NCBI RefSeq assembly: GCF_003258595.1
Contig: NZ_QHHQ01000011.1
Location: 1 to 64,000 of the forward strand
Length of the DNA stretch: 64,000 bases
DNA from: Acuticoccus sediminis
GTDB taxonomy: Bacteria; Pseudomonadota; Alphaproteobacteria; Rhizobiales; Amorphaceae
Reading direction: 5' to 3'
The notes under the pieces are model-generated. The model was given only the letters and a program-made list of their open reading frames with translations, ran no database searches and was not told the DNA's origin. Positions within the stretch are counted from its first letter, which is position 1, and the number at the start of each line of letters is the position of its first letter. The translations under genes were made by a program, and so were the position numbers. Positions 25,401 through 34,036 of this stretch are shown here, piece after piece.

Positions 25401-26593
25401 TGCGCATGCCCGCACTTCGCGCCGCCTTCGGCCGCTTCGCAGAGAGCCCCGCGGCGATGATCTCGCTCGCGATCACCCTCGTGATGCTGTTCGCCGCGAT
25501 CTTCGCCCCGCTGCTCGCGCCGACCGATCCCTACGATCTCACCCGACTGCAGCTCGCCGATGCCCTGAAGCCGGTGGGCTCGCGCCAGCTCGGGCCGGCC
25601 GAGGAAGCGCGCGTCTCGATCCATGTCGGCGCCGGTCCGGCCGAAGCCACCGGCCCCGGCACGGTGCTGCGCGGCGTCAGCGCCGTGCCGTGCGGGGAGG
25701 GCTGCGTCGAGCTCGCGGCCGTGCCGCCGGACGTCGCGCTCGCGAGCCTGCAGATCCGCAACCTGCCCAGGGGCGCCGGGGTCGACCAGGCACGAAAGCA
25801 CCCGGTGCAGCCGTGGTGGACCGTGACCGCGCCCGCCGGCCCGGTCCGCATCACCGGGCTGACCGGTGCGGCCGACATCCAGGTGATCGCGAAGTCGCTG
25901 CCGCAGGAGACCGGGCTCACCTTCTACCTCGGCACCGACGGCTTCGGCCGGGACATGCTCTCGGCGATCCTCTACGGCATCCGCATATCGCTGACGGTCG
26001 GCCTCGTCACCGCGGCGACGGCCATGGTCCTCGGCACCGGGCTCGGCCTCGTCGCGGCGTGGCGCGGCGGCGTCGCCGACGCCCTCATCATGCGCGCGGT
26101 CGACTTCATGCTGGGCTTCCCGGCGCTGCTCGTCGGCCTCGTCGTGCTGGCGCTCCTCGGCAGCGGTGTCGACAAGGTGATCTTTGCCATCGTCCTCGTG
26201 CAGTGGTGCTACTATGCCCGCACGACGCGGTCGGTCGCGCTCGGCGAGCTCGGCAAGGAGTATGTCGAGGCGGCACGCGTGCAGCGGCTGTCGCAGGGGC
26301 GCATCCTGCTGCGCCACATCCTGCCGAACTGCCTGCCGCAGATCATCGTCCTCTTCACGCTGAACATCGCCGCCGCGATCGCGCTGGAATCCTCGCTCAG
26401 CTTCCTCGGCATCGGCCTGCCGTTGACCAAACCCTCGCTCGGCATGCTGATCGCCAACGGCTACGAGTACATCTTCTCCCACAAATACTGGATCAGCATC
26501 TATCCGGGCCTGGTCCTGCTGGTGATGATCGTCGCGCTGAACCTCCTCGGCGACCGTCTGCGCGATCTCAACAACCCCAGGCTGGACCGATGA
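25400..26593 (+). CDS. ABC transporter permease, DppC/OppC type, with a large periplasmic insertion (397 aa)
   Basis: The N-terminal helix (about 20-42) and the C-terminal permease part starting at LGTDGFGRDMLS (about 180) are typical, including the EAA loop EAARVQRLSQGRILLRHILPNCLP. Family members usually have about 280-300 residues. Here roughly 115 extra residues are inserted between the first helix and LGTDGFGRD. They contain VSIHVGAGPAEATGPG, two cysteines (PCGEGC) and strand-like segments. The insertion should face the periplasm and might help contact the binding protein or ligand. Confidence 0.92.
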   Translation: MRMPALRAAFGRFAESPAAMISLAITLVMLFAAIFAPLLAPTDPYDLTRLQLADALKPVGSRQLGPAEEARVSIHVGAGPAEATGPGTVLRGVSAVPCGEGCVELAAVPPDVALASLQIRNLPRGAGVDQARKHPVQPWWTVTAPAGPVRITGLTGAADIQVIAKSLPQETGLTFYLGTDGFGRDMLSAILYGIRISLTVGLVTAATAMVLGTGLGLVAAWRGGVADALIMRAVDFMLGFPALLVGLVVLALLGSGVDKVIFAIVLVQWCYYARTTRSVALGELGKEYVEAARVQRLSQGRILLRHILPNCLPQIIVLFTLNIAAAIALESSLSFLGIGLPLTKPSLGMLIANGYEYIFSHKYWISIYPGLVLLVMIVALNLLGDRLRDLNNPRLDR

Positions 26594-26603
26594 GGTGCGC
26601 GCG

Positions 26604-27575
26604 ATGAGCGATGCGGTGCTCGAAGTCGAGGCGCTGAACACCTGGTTCTACACCCGCAAGGGCGTGTTGAAGGCCGTGCGCGACGTGTCGTTCTCGCTCG
26701 GCCGGGGGGAGGTCCTCGGCATCGTCGGCGAGTCCGGCTCGGGCAAGTCCGTCACCGGCATGTCGGTGATGGGGCTGGTCGATCCGCCGGGCCGCATCGT
26801 GTCCGGCCACATCCGCCTCGACGGCGAACCGCTCGAGGGGCTCGACTTCGAGCGGATGCGAGAGATACGCGGCAGACGCATCGCGATGGTGTTCCAGAAC
26901 CCGCTGATGACGCTGAACCCGGTGCTGCGCATCCGCGAGCAGATGTTCGAGGCGATCGCCGCGCACGAGAGGGTGCCGGTCGCCGAGATGCGCCGCCGCT
27001 CGGTCGAGGCCCTGCAGGCGGTCGGCATTCCCGCGCCGGAGGCCCGGCTCGACGCCTATCCGCACGAGCTCTCGGGAGGGATGCGGCAGCGGGTCGTCGT
27101 CGCCATCGCGATCATGCTCGAGCCGGACGTCATCATCGCGGACGAGCCGACCACGGCGCTCGACGTCACCATCCAGGCGCAGATCATCCACGAGATGCGC
27201 GGCATGATCGACCGGCGCGGCATGGCGATGATCTGGATCTCGCACGATCTCGCGACCCTCTCCGAGCTCGCCGACCGCATCCTCGTGATGTACGCCGGCG
27301 CGATGATGGAGACGGGGTCGACGGCCGACATCATCGCCGGCCCGCGCCACCCCTACACGAAGCGCCTGCTGGCCTCGGCGCCGTCGCGCAACAGGCCCGG
27401 CGAGAAGCTCGCCCAGATCCCCGGCACCATGGTCTCGCTCATGGACGTCGGCCCCGGCTGTCCCTTCGCCAACCGCTGCGAGCGCGTCGTGGCCGCCTGC
27501 GCCACGCCGGTTCCCGAAACCAGGCTGTCGCCGGGCCGCAGCGTCTGGTGCCACAATCCGGAGGTGGAAGCGTGA
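26604..27575 (+). CDS. ABC transporter ATP-binding protein, DppD/OppD type (323 aa)
   Basis: ATG 26604 has GAGG eight bases upstream; GTG 26595 is less likely. It has Walker A GESGSGKSV (about 42-50), signature LSGGM (about 156), Walker B VIIADEPT and the H-loop ISHDL. The C-terminal oligopeptide-transporter extension has PGCPFANRCERVVAAC, whose cysteines often bind an iron-sulfur cluster or structural metal in this family. It pairs with the next ATPase to drive the two permeases. Confidence 0.93.
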   Translation: MSDAVLEVEALNTWFYTRKGVLKAVRDVSFSLGRGEVLGIVGESGSGKSVTGMSVMGLVDPPGRIVSGHIRLDGEPLEGLDFERMREIRGRRIAMVFQNPLMTLNPVLRIREQMFEAIAAHERVPVAEMRRRSVEALQAVGIPAPEARLDAYPHELSGGMRQRVVVAIAIMLEPDVIIADEPTTALDVTIQAQIIHEMRGMIDRRGMAMIWISHDLATLSELADRILVMYAGAMMETGSTADIIAGPRHPYTKRLLASAPSRNRPGEKLAQIPGTMVSLMDVGPGCPFANRCERVVAACATPVPETRLSPGRSVWCHNPEVEA

Positions 27576-28552
27576 GCGTCCAGCCGGTGTTCGAGGCGCG
27601 GCATCTCTCGCGCAGCTTCGCGGTGGGGGGCGGCCCGGCGGAGCGGCTGACCGCGAAGCTGAGGCGGCGCGAGCTGCCGGAGGTCCGCGCCGTCTCGGAC
27701 GTGTCGCTGACGGTGGCGCCGGGCGAGACGCTCGGCATCGTGGGCGAATCGGGCTGCGGCAAATCAACCCTCGCGCGCATGATCGCGGGCATCCTGCCGG
27801 CCAGCGCCGGGAGCTGCGCCTTCCACGGGCAGGATTATGAGGCCTTTCTCGCCGACCGCCGGCAGGCGCTGAAGGTGCAGATGGTGTTCCAGGACCCGCT
27901 GTCCTCGCTGAACCCCCGTATGCGGGTCGCCGAGATCGTCGGCGAGGCTGCCGTGGTGCACGGCCTCGTGCCCCGCGCCGAACGGGACACTTACGTCGCC
28001 GGGATCCTCGGTCAGGTCGGCCTCGGCCCCGAAGCGCTCGGCCGCTACCCGCACCAGTTCTCCGGTGGCCAGCGCCAGCGGATCGGCATCGCCCGCGCCC
28101 TCGCGGTCAATCCGGAGCTCCTCATCTGCGACGAGGCCGTCGCCGCGCTGGACGTCTCGGTGCAGGCGCAGATCGTGAACCTCCTGATGGACATCCGGGC
28201 GGCGAGCAGGCTGTCGATGATCTTCATCAGTCACGATCTCGGCGTGATCCGTCACCTGTGCGACCGGGTGGCGGTCATGTATCTCGGCCGGGTCGTGGAG
28301 CTCGCCGACACCGCCCGGCTGTTCGCGGAGCCGGCCCACCCCTACACGCGCATGCTGCTCGAGGGGATGCCACGGATCTCGCTCACCCGGCGTGGCTTCC
28401 AGCCGATCCGCGGAGAGATCCCCTCACCACTTGCCCCACCCCCAGGGTGTCATTTCCACCCGCGCTGCCCGATGGCGACTGATCGCTGCAAGACGGAACG
28501 GCCGGAGTTGCGTGCCGTGGCAGGACGGCTCGCGAGCTGTCACCACATCTGA
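27572..28552 (+). CDS. ABC transporter ATP-binding protein, DppF/OppF type (326 aa)
   Basis: The GTG start at 27572 overlaps the preceding stop (GTGA) and has GGAGGT upstream, which decides against the frame's earlier codons. It has Walker A GESGCGKST, signature FSGGQRQR, Walker B LLICDEAVAALD and H-loop ISHDL. The C-terminal PPGCHFHPRCPMATDRC matches the family. It is the last gene of the operon that starts at 21343. The sequence FRAVGGGP-type linker near the N-terminus (GGGPAERLTAKL) is usual for OppF. Confidence 0.93.
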   Translation: MSVQPVFEARHLSRSFAVGGGPAERLTAKLRRRELPEVRAVSDVSLTVAPGETLGIVGESGCGKSTLARMIAGILPASAGSCAFHGQDYEAFLADRRQALKVQMVFQDPLSSLNPRMRVAEIVGEAAVVHGLVPRAERDTYVAGILGQVGLGPEALGRYPHQFSGGQRQRIGIARALAVNPELLICDEAVAALDVSVQAQIVNLLMDIRAASRLSMIFISHDLGVIRHLCDRVAVMYLGRVVELADTARLFAEPAHPYTRMLLEGMPRISLTRRGFQPIRGEIPSPLAPPPGCHFHPRCPMATDRCKTERPELRAVAGRLASCHHI

Positions 28553-28634
28553 CCGGTCAGAGGATCCGATCCCTGTCGTGGGCGAGGGTAAGGTCGAGAC
28601 CGCGCAGCTCCGCGGTCTCTCTCGGCGTCCTTAA

Positions 28635-28847
28635 GGCCTCAGCGGCGAACGTAAGCCGGTCGCGGCCAACGCTGCAGCCCGCCTGGGCCAGCTACTTGGC
28701 GATGGTGCGGCACCCTGGTTGCGGATGCAGGCCGCCTACGACGCCTGGCATGGGACGCGCGAGGCGGACACCTCGCAGAATCCGACCCCGACGGTGAAAT
28801 CGACCGCGGATTGCTTTCGGGGCGGCCCGTCGCACACCGACCTTTAG
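28635..28847 (+). pseudogene. HigA-type antitoxin, C-terminal remnant
   Basis: Read from 28635, the frame gives GLSGERKPVAANAAARLGQL, then LLGDGAAPWLRMQAAYDAWH, which matches the end of HigA/VapI-type XRE antitoxins (recognition helix end, then the WLRMQAAYDLW block). A stop (TAA at 28632) immediately precedes it. The preceding frame gives LGV-like residues, so the helix-turn-helix is broken by a frameshift. There is no start codon and no HigB toxin nearby. It is a dead addiction module. Confidence 0.7.
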
Positions 28848-28961
28848 TGCAGGCACTACCAACGCCTTACCCCGTGTCGTGGGGCGGCTGGGGTCAGCGC
28901 ACCGGTCGACTGTGCCGTGAGTGCGAGGCACCCCGAGGCCGGTCGCCCCTCGTGCGGCAAC

Positions 28962-29714
28962 TCAGGCGCTGATGCCGCCGTCGACGAGAATGCCCGAACC
29001 CGTAACGTAGGCGGCGCCAGGTCCGGCGAGGAAGGCGACCGCCTCGGCGACCTCCCGGGTCTTGCCGTAGCGGGCAATCGAGAGGCTCGGGAGGATGGAA
29101 GGCGCGAGAGGGCCGTCGGCGGGGTTCATGTCGGTGTCGATTGGACCGGGACGGACCAGGTTGACTGTAATGTCGCGAGGGCCGAGTTCACGGGCGAGAC
29201 CACGGGTGAAGCTCTCCATCGCGGATTTGGTGGCCGAATAGACTGCGATACCCGCGAACGGGACGGACAGACCCGCATTGCTGCCGATCGTAATGACGCG
29301 GCCACCGTTCGGGATGTGTTCGAGCGCAACCTGGGTGGTCACGAAAACGCCGCGCACATTGACGTTCAGCTGCAGGTCCATCTCCTCCAGCGACTGCGCG
29401 GAGAATGCCCCCGCGATGAGGACGCCCGCGTTGTTGACCAGGATGTCGAGGCCGCCGAGGGCGGCGACGGTCTGTTCGACCGCCGCCTTCGCGGCTTCAG
29501 GACTGGCGGCGTCGGCTTGGATGGCGATGGCCCTGCGGCCCAGGGCGCGAATCTCGGCGGCGAGAGCCTCGGCCTTTTCGGCTGATCTCGCGTAGGTGAT
29601 GGCGACGTCGGCGCCGTCTTCGGCCAACTTCAGCGCGATGGCCGCGCCGATGCCGCGCGCTGCACCGGTAACGAGCGCTCGCTTGCCGGCGAGACCGAGA
29701 GCGGAAGTGTTCAT
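28962..29714 (-). CDS. Short-chain dehydrogenase/reductase (250 aa)
   Basis: It has the NAD(P)-binding motif TGAARGIG (16-23), LVNNAG, then YSATK with the catalytic Tyr and Lys. The sequence resembles 3-oxoacyl-ACP reductase-like SDRs that use NADPH (arginine-rich turn YARSAEKAE). The substrate is unknown. It lies 71 bases downstream of a TetR-type gene on the same strand, the usual arrangement of a TetR-controlled oxidoreductase. Confidence 0.93.
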   Translation of the reverse strand: MNTSALGLAGKRALVTGAARGIGAAIALKLAEDGADVAITYARSAEKAEALAAEIRALGRRAIAIQADAASPEAAKAAVEQTVAALGGLDILVNNAGVLIAGAFSAQSLEEMDLQLNVNVRGVFVTTQVALEHIPNGGRVITIGSNAGLSVPFAGIAVYSATKSAMESFTRGLARELGPRDITVNLVRPGPIDTDMNPADGPLAPSILPSLSIARYGKTREVAEAVAFLAGPGAAYVTGSGILVDGGISA

Positions 29715-29785
29715 GGCACTGTTCCCAGGTTAGCGTCCGCGCCGTTCAGCGCAGGAATTCTTGTCGATGCCTCCGCGCGGGAGGC

Positions 29786-30427
29786 TCACCGCCGCGCCTC
29801 GGACTCCGGTTCCTCGGAGCGAGGTGTGACAGTCGTACGAGAACCGAGCAGTCTTTCGAGGGCGCTCGCTGCCGTTCTGGCGATCAGGACGAGACGAACG
29901 GCGTCCATGCCCTCACGCGCACTGGCGGAAAGCCCCGACATGATGCTGGTCACATAGTCCGTTACGGCGTCCGCCTCGTCCGGATGCGTCGCCGCCACGA
30001 ACTGGCGGATATTCGCCCGGGCCTGTTGCGCTACCGACCGTGCGACCCGCACGTTTTCGGCAGTCTCGCTACCGCGCGCGCCCTCGAGGACGAGGCACCC
30101 TCTTGCCTTCGGATCCGCGGCGTAGGTCTGCGCCGCGGTCTCGAGCAGCTCCGACAGCGCCTCGACGGGGGGCCGGTCCGGCGACAGGATCCGGTCGACC
30201 GGCAGCGCGGTCGCCACATATCGCGCGAGCACCTTCTCGAAGAAGGCGAGCTTGCTGCCGAACGCACCATAGAAGCTGGGCGGATTGATCCCCAGCTGCT
30301 CGGTCAGCGTTGCCAGCCCGACCGCTTCGAAACCACGTGCATGGAACAGCCGCTGCCCCACCGCCAGGGCGTCCTCCGGATCGAACGCGCGTGGCCGACC
30401 GGGAGGCCGCTTTTTCTTGGTGTTCAT
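29786..30427 (-). CDS. TetR/AcrR-family transcriptional regulator (213 aa)
   Basis: The start at 30427 (MNTKKKRPPGRPRAF) is chosen because the helix-turn-helix domain begins right after it: ALAVGQRLFHARGFEAVGLATLTEQLG, then SFYGAFGSKLAFFEKVL. The C-terminal ligand domain resembles TetR_C proteins with ARGCLVLEGA. A perfect 12-bp palindrome lies 37 bases upstream. It probably represses itself and the SDR gene downstream. Confidence 0.92.
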   Translation of the reverse strand: MNTKKKRPPGRPRAFDPEDALAVGQRLFHARGFEAVGLATLTEQLGINPPSFYGAFGSKLAFFEKVLARYVATALPVDRILSPDRPPVEALSELLETAAQTYAADPKARGCLVLEGARGSETAENVRVARSVAQQARANIRQFVAATHPDEADAVTDYVTSIMSGLSASAREGMDAVRLVLIARTAASALERLLGSRTTVTPRSEEPESEARR

Positions 30428-30463
30428 AGAAAGCCCCGTGCGCCGTCGCTCGGGCATAATATG

Positions 30464-30475
30464 TAGTGATCACTA
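30464..30475. promoter_or_regulatory. Palindromic operator, TetR type
   Basis: TAGTGATCACTA is a perfect 12-bp palindrome in the short region upstream of the TetR gene. Repressors of this class commonly bind such sites, and the motif TAGTGATCACTA also resembles sites of the TetR branch with RPPGRPR N-termini. Binding is inferred. Confidence 0.6.
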
Positions 30476-30516
30476 AGAAACACAAGGGGGCGGTTGAGGC
30501 GTTGCGAGGCCGCGCA

Positions 30517-31377
30517 TCATGCGGTCGCGTTCACGAGATAGTTGGATGCCGTGGAGATGAAGGCACGCAGGCGCTGAAGACGCCGCAGGTCCCGGTGATA
30601 TCCCATCCAGATGTCTCGCGCCGGCGGCGGCGTCGGCAGGTCCAGGCTACGGATCCCCGGGATCTGGTTGCCGACCACGCGGGGCAGGACAGCGATTCCC
30701 ACGCCTTCTCTGCACATGCGCCCCTGGACGTTGCGGTTGTTCGATCGCAGGACCGGTCGCGCGTTCGGGAAGCTCTCGATGAGCCACGCGATGTCAGGAA
30801 AATGGCCCGTGGAAGTGTCGTGGGTGATCAGCCGAAAGCCGGTTCCGTCGCCATATACCGGCTCCGGCGCTTCTTCCGCGATGTAAACGCCATACTCAAG
30901 GCGGAAGAGCCGTCGCTGAACCACGTCGGCAGCGTCAAAAGGAACGATGCGAAATGCCACGTCAGCCTCACGATGGGCGAGGTTGAAGAGGCGTGTGCCG
31001 GTCAGGATCTCGACATCGACATTCGGGTAGGCTTGCGAGAAATCAGCCAGGATCGGCGGCAGGACGTACGCCCCGAACCAGTCCGCGGATGAAATGCGCA
31101 GATTGCCCTTGAGATTCTGCTCCTGACCGGCAAGGCGGCGCTCCATCGCAACGGCGCCTTCCTCCATCTGTTCCGCCAGCGCGACGATGCCGTTGCCCTC
31201 CTCTGTCAGTACGAGCCCGTCCGCCGTCCTTTGGAACAGCGAGTGGCCGACCGCTTGCTCGAGGGCACGAATCCGTCGCCCGACCGTCGGATGGCTGATC
31301 CGAAGGGCGCGCGCCGCGCCGCCGAGCGTCCCGGCACGCGCTACCGCGAGAAAGATTCGGACGTCGCTCCATTCCAT
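30517..31377 (-). CDS. LysR-family transcriptional regulator (286 aa)
   Basis: The helix-turn-helix at about 5-62 is FLAVARAGTLGGAARALRISHPTVGRRIRALE, with the PTVGRR recognition helix of the branch that regulates oxidoreductases. The effector domain starts at about 88 (GNLRISSADWFGAYVLPPIL). It is divergent from the SDR gene at 31620 across 242 bases, and that SDR is its most likely target. Confidence 0.92.
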   Translation of the reverse strand: MEWSDVRIFLAVARAGTLGGAARALRISHPTVGRRIRALEQAVGHSLFQRTADGLVLTEEGNGIVALAEQMEEGAVAMERRLAGQEQNLKGNLRISSADWFGAYVLPPILADFSQAYPNVDVEILTGTRLFNLAHREADVAFRIVPFDAADVVQRRLFRLEYGVYIAEEAPEPVYGDGTGFRLITHDTSTGHFPDIAWLIESFPNARPVLRSNNRNVQGRMCREGVGIAVLPRVVGNQIPGIRSLDLPTPPPARDIWMGYHRDLRRLQRLRAFISTASNYLVNATA

Positions 31378-31619
31378 CTCACACCCTCACAAAAATGAAC
31401 GGCGGGAATACATCGCTGTCACTCACAGAACAAATATAAGTACCCAGATTGCAGCAACGGCCGAGACCAGTTGCCTGCGACCGGTGCGGCAGCAGGCTCC
31501 GCCGGGCCCCGGTTTGGAGAAAGGGATTGGTCGACCGCGGCCAATCCCGCGACCCTGGAAATCTCACGTCCCTGGTACGGACGGCCGAGCGCCGTCTGAA
31601 GCAATTCGGAAAAGAACCA

Positions 31620-32444
31620 ATGAAGACTTGGCTCATCACTGGCTGCTCGAGCGGCTTCGGCCGGCGCCTCGCCCTGGCCGCGGCACTGCGCGGCGATCAG
31701 GTCATCGCGACCGCTCGCAATGCCAAATCACTCGAAGAGATGGCGGCACCCTTCGCCGGCCGAATGATCACGTTGCCGCTCGACGTGACGGATGCGGCCT
31801 CCGCCAAGGCAGCGGTCGCCCGGGCGGACGAGGCTTTCGGCGGGTTTGACGTGCTCGTGAACAACGCCGGTTACGGGTTGTTCGGCGCGATCGAGGAAGG
31901 CACGCCCGAGGAGTATCGGACGATGTTCGAGGTGAACGTCTTCGGCCTGATCGAGACCACGCGAGCCGCTCTGCCTGTCCTGCGCCGCAAGAGCGGAACG
32001 ATCGTCAACATGTCCTCCGGCGCCGGCATCGCGGGCAGCGGTGGAGCAGGTTACTACAATGCCGCCAAGTTTGCCGTGGAAGGCCTTTCGGAGGCGCTCG
32101 CAGGCGAGCTGAAACCGTTCGGCATCAAGGTGATGATTGTCGAACCTGGCCCGTTTCGCACTGATTTTCTGGGCCGCTCGATTGCGATGGCGGCCAACGA
32201 GATGCCGGAATATGCGGCGAGCTCGCGCAGGCACTATCGCGAAACCAACAACGGCAATCAGGCGGGCGATCCCGACAAGGCGATTGCGGTGATCCTGCAG
32301 GCGGTCGACGCCGAGGCGCCCCCGCTTCATCTGCCACTCGGCCCGGCCGCGCACGCGATCGCCGAGCGGAAGCTGGCCGCGTTCCGCAGCGATATTGACG
32401 CCTGGCGCGACATCTCGATCGCCACGGATTTCGACCAGCCCTGA
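31620..32444 (+). CDS. Short-chain dehydrogenase/reductase (274 aa)
   Basis: ATG 31620 puts the cofactor motif TGCSSGFG at residues 7-14, the normal place; upstream codons in the frame are not conserved. It has NNAGYG, then YNAAK for catalysis. The glycine pattern and length fit the classical SDRs often called oxidoreductases of the retinol dehydrogenase-like group. The ribosome binding site is weak (AAAGAA). Its physiological substrate cannot be told. Confidence 0.92.
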   Translation: MKTWLITGCSSGFGRRLALAAALRGDQVIATARNAKSLEEMAAPFAGRMITLPLDVTDAASAKAAVARADEAFGGFDVLVNNAGYGLFGAIEEGTPEEYRTMFEVNVFGLIETTRAALPVLRRKSGTIVNMSSGAGIAGSGGAGYYNAAKFAVEGLSEALAGELKPFGIKVMIVEPGPFRTDFLGRSIAMAANEMPEYAASSRRHYRETNNGNQAGDPDKAIAVILQAVDAEAPPLHLPLGPAAHAIAERKLAAFRSDIDAWRDISIATDFDQP

Positions 32445-32782
32445 GACCTGGCCTCGCCGTAGTTTCAGCGTCAACATCGGAGTTGAGCGCGATCATGATT
32501 GCAGCGCTGGAGGGGTTTGCCCAGCAGCTCGTGCCTGGGGCACGACGATAGAGCTCATAACCACACCCGAGCGCACAGCCTATCATGACCGGACCGATCT
32601 GCGCAGGTGGCAGGACGAGGGCTGAGCAGGGCGCGGAAACGGGACCCGCCTCGGTTTGGTCGGTCCAATACCAGCGTTGTGGGAGAGTTCGGATAAACCT
32701 CAGTCGCGACCGCTGTCGGATCGGATCGACTGGGCCGGTCGCCAGCCCTTCCGGCCAGGTTTGATCAGTGTCTGCCCTGGCC
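32445..32782. other. Intergenic stretch between convergent genes, no gene seen
   Basis: Nothing on either strand can be assigned. The minus frame has a cysteine-containing stretch that looks protein-like but matches no family I know and is interrupted. It may be a decayed insertion element. Confidence 0.35.
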
Positions 32783-33715
32783 TCATGCCGCAAGACGTCG
32801 CGCGCGACCGATCTCGTACGACTTCAGGTGCGCTTGGACCACCGAGAGTATCGGGGTGGGCAGCGAGAACGATGCCGCCCGCCGCACCATGTCGCCAATG
32901 ATCTGATCCGCTTCTATCGGTGCACCATTCTCGATATCGCGCAACATCGACGTCTTGATGGTCGATCCTGCCTTGGTGACGAAGGACCGAACGTTCGCGA
33001 CCTCAGCGTCATCAAGCGAATGGCCCGCAGCAGTCGCGACCGAAACACATTCGTCGACAAGCTGACTCGCCAGCGACGTGGCACCCGCCGAAACATAGTC
33101 GCCTATCGACGACCGCATGAGGCAGGTCATCCCGGCACTCGATGCGATAAAGACCCACTTGTCCCACATGTTCTGGACGATCCTGTCGCTGAGCACCGCG
33201 TCGAAGCCGGCTCCGGACAGCTGGCGGTGGATCGCCTCCACCCGCGAGGAGGTTACGCCAGTGCGGTCGCCCAGCGTCAGGCGGTGCATGTCGTTCATAT
33301 GAACGATCGTGCCGTCGGGTTGGGCGGTGGTCGAAATATAGCAGGTCCCGCCGAGGACGGCGGAAGCGCCGAATTGCTGCTCGAGCAGTTCGATATGCGC
33401 GACCCCGTTCAGAAGCGGGAGGATCGCAGTCTCGCTTCCGACCGAGGGCGCAAGGGAGCGCATGGCGTCTTCCAGATCGTAGGCCTTGCAGCTCAGGATC
33501 ACGAGATCGTAGGGCTGTGCCAATTGATCGGCCGTGACCAGGCTCGGCATCGCCAGATGGACGTCCCCCAAAGGACTGCTGATCGACAATCCTCGCTCGC
33601 GAAGCATTTCGGCACGGCGAGGGCGAACGAGAAACGTCACGTCTCTGCCAGCGGCGGCGAGGCGCCCGCCGAAATATCCTCCGATGCCGCCGGCACCGAG
33701 TACCAAAATCCGCAT
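32783..33715 (-). CDS. Ketopantoate reductase-family protein (PanE/ApbA) (310 aa)
   Basis: The start at 33715 places the NADPH-binding motif GAGGIGG at residues 7-13. Further family features are LSCKAYD (catalytic-region lysine), NGV after LLP, and the C-terminal domain with NMWDKWVF and ENGAPIEADQIIGDMV. True PanE reduces 2-dehydropantoate in pantothenate synthesis. Many plasmid-borne relatives act on other 2-oxo acids. No pantothenate genes are nearby, so the substrate is open. Confidence 0.88.
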   Translation of the reverse strand: MRILVLGAGGIGGYFGGRLAAAGRDVTFLVRPRRAEMLRERGLSISSPLGDVHLAMPSLVTADQLAQPYDLVILSCKAYDLEDAMRSLAPSVGSETAILPLLNGVAHIELLEQQFGASAVLGGTCYISTTAQPDGTIVHMNDMHRLTLGDRTGVTSSRVEAIHRQLSGAGFDAVLSDRIVQNMWDKWVFIASSAGMTCLMRSSIGDYVSAGATSLASQLVDECVSVATAAGHSLDDAEVANVRSFVTKAGSTIKTSMLRDIENGAPIEADQIIGDMVRRAASFSLPTPILSVVQAHLKSYEIGRARRLAA

Positions 33716-34036
33716 ACGTGAATCCGCTCTCCAGCACGAGACGTGAGTCCCCTCAGATGTAGGAGGTCGCCTCGAGGAAATCACTGACAGAACTGCACAC
33801 TTGCCGTTCAATTCTGTCGCGGCAACCCGACGGCTGAGAGACGTCACCGTGCTCTGGATCTGCTTGGGCGCCACCCGATCCTGATGCTCACTTCGGTTTC
33901 CGCTTAATCGCGCCTTCGGGACGCTCGCCCGGTACCGGTCTCCCGGCTCCTTCGAGAGGAGCTTCGATACGATCTCGGAGACCTGCAGGGGCAGGAGTGG
34001 GACCTTCCCGCTCGGCGACAGGGGCGTGCGCGCGCC
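33716..34036. other. Intergenic stretch, no gene seen
   Basis: This stretch holds the upstream region of the minus-strand reductase gene. I see no open frame with a recognisable product. Confidence 0.35.

Noticed and set aside
32125-32793. Minus-strand frame across the end of the SDR gene and the following gap
   Set aside because: Part overlaps the real SDR gene and the rest matches nothing; possible decayed element but not supportable.
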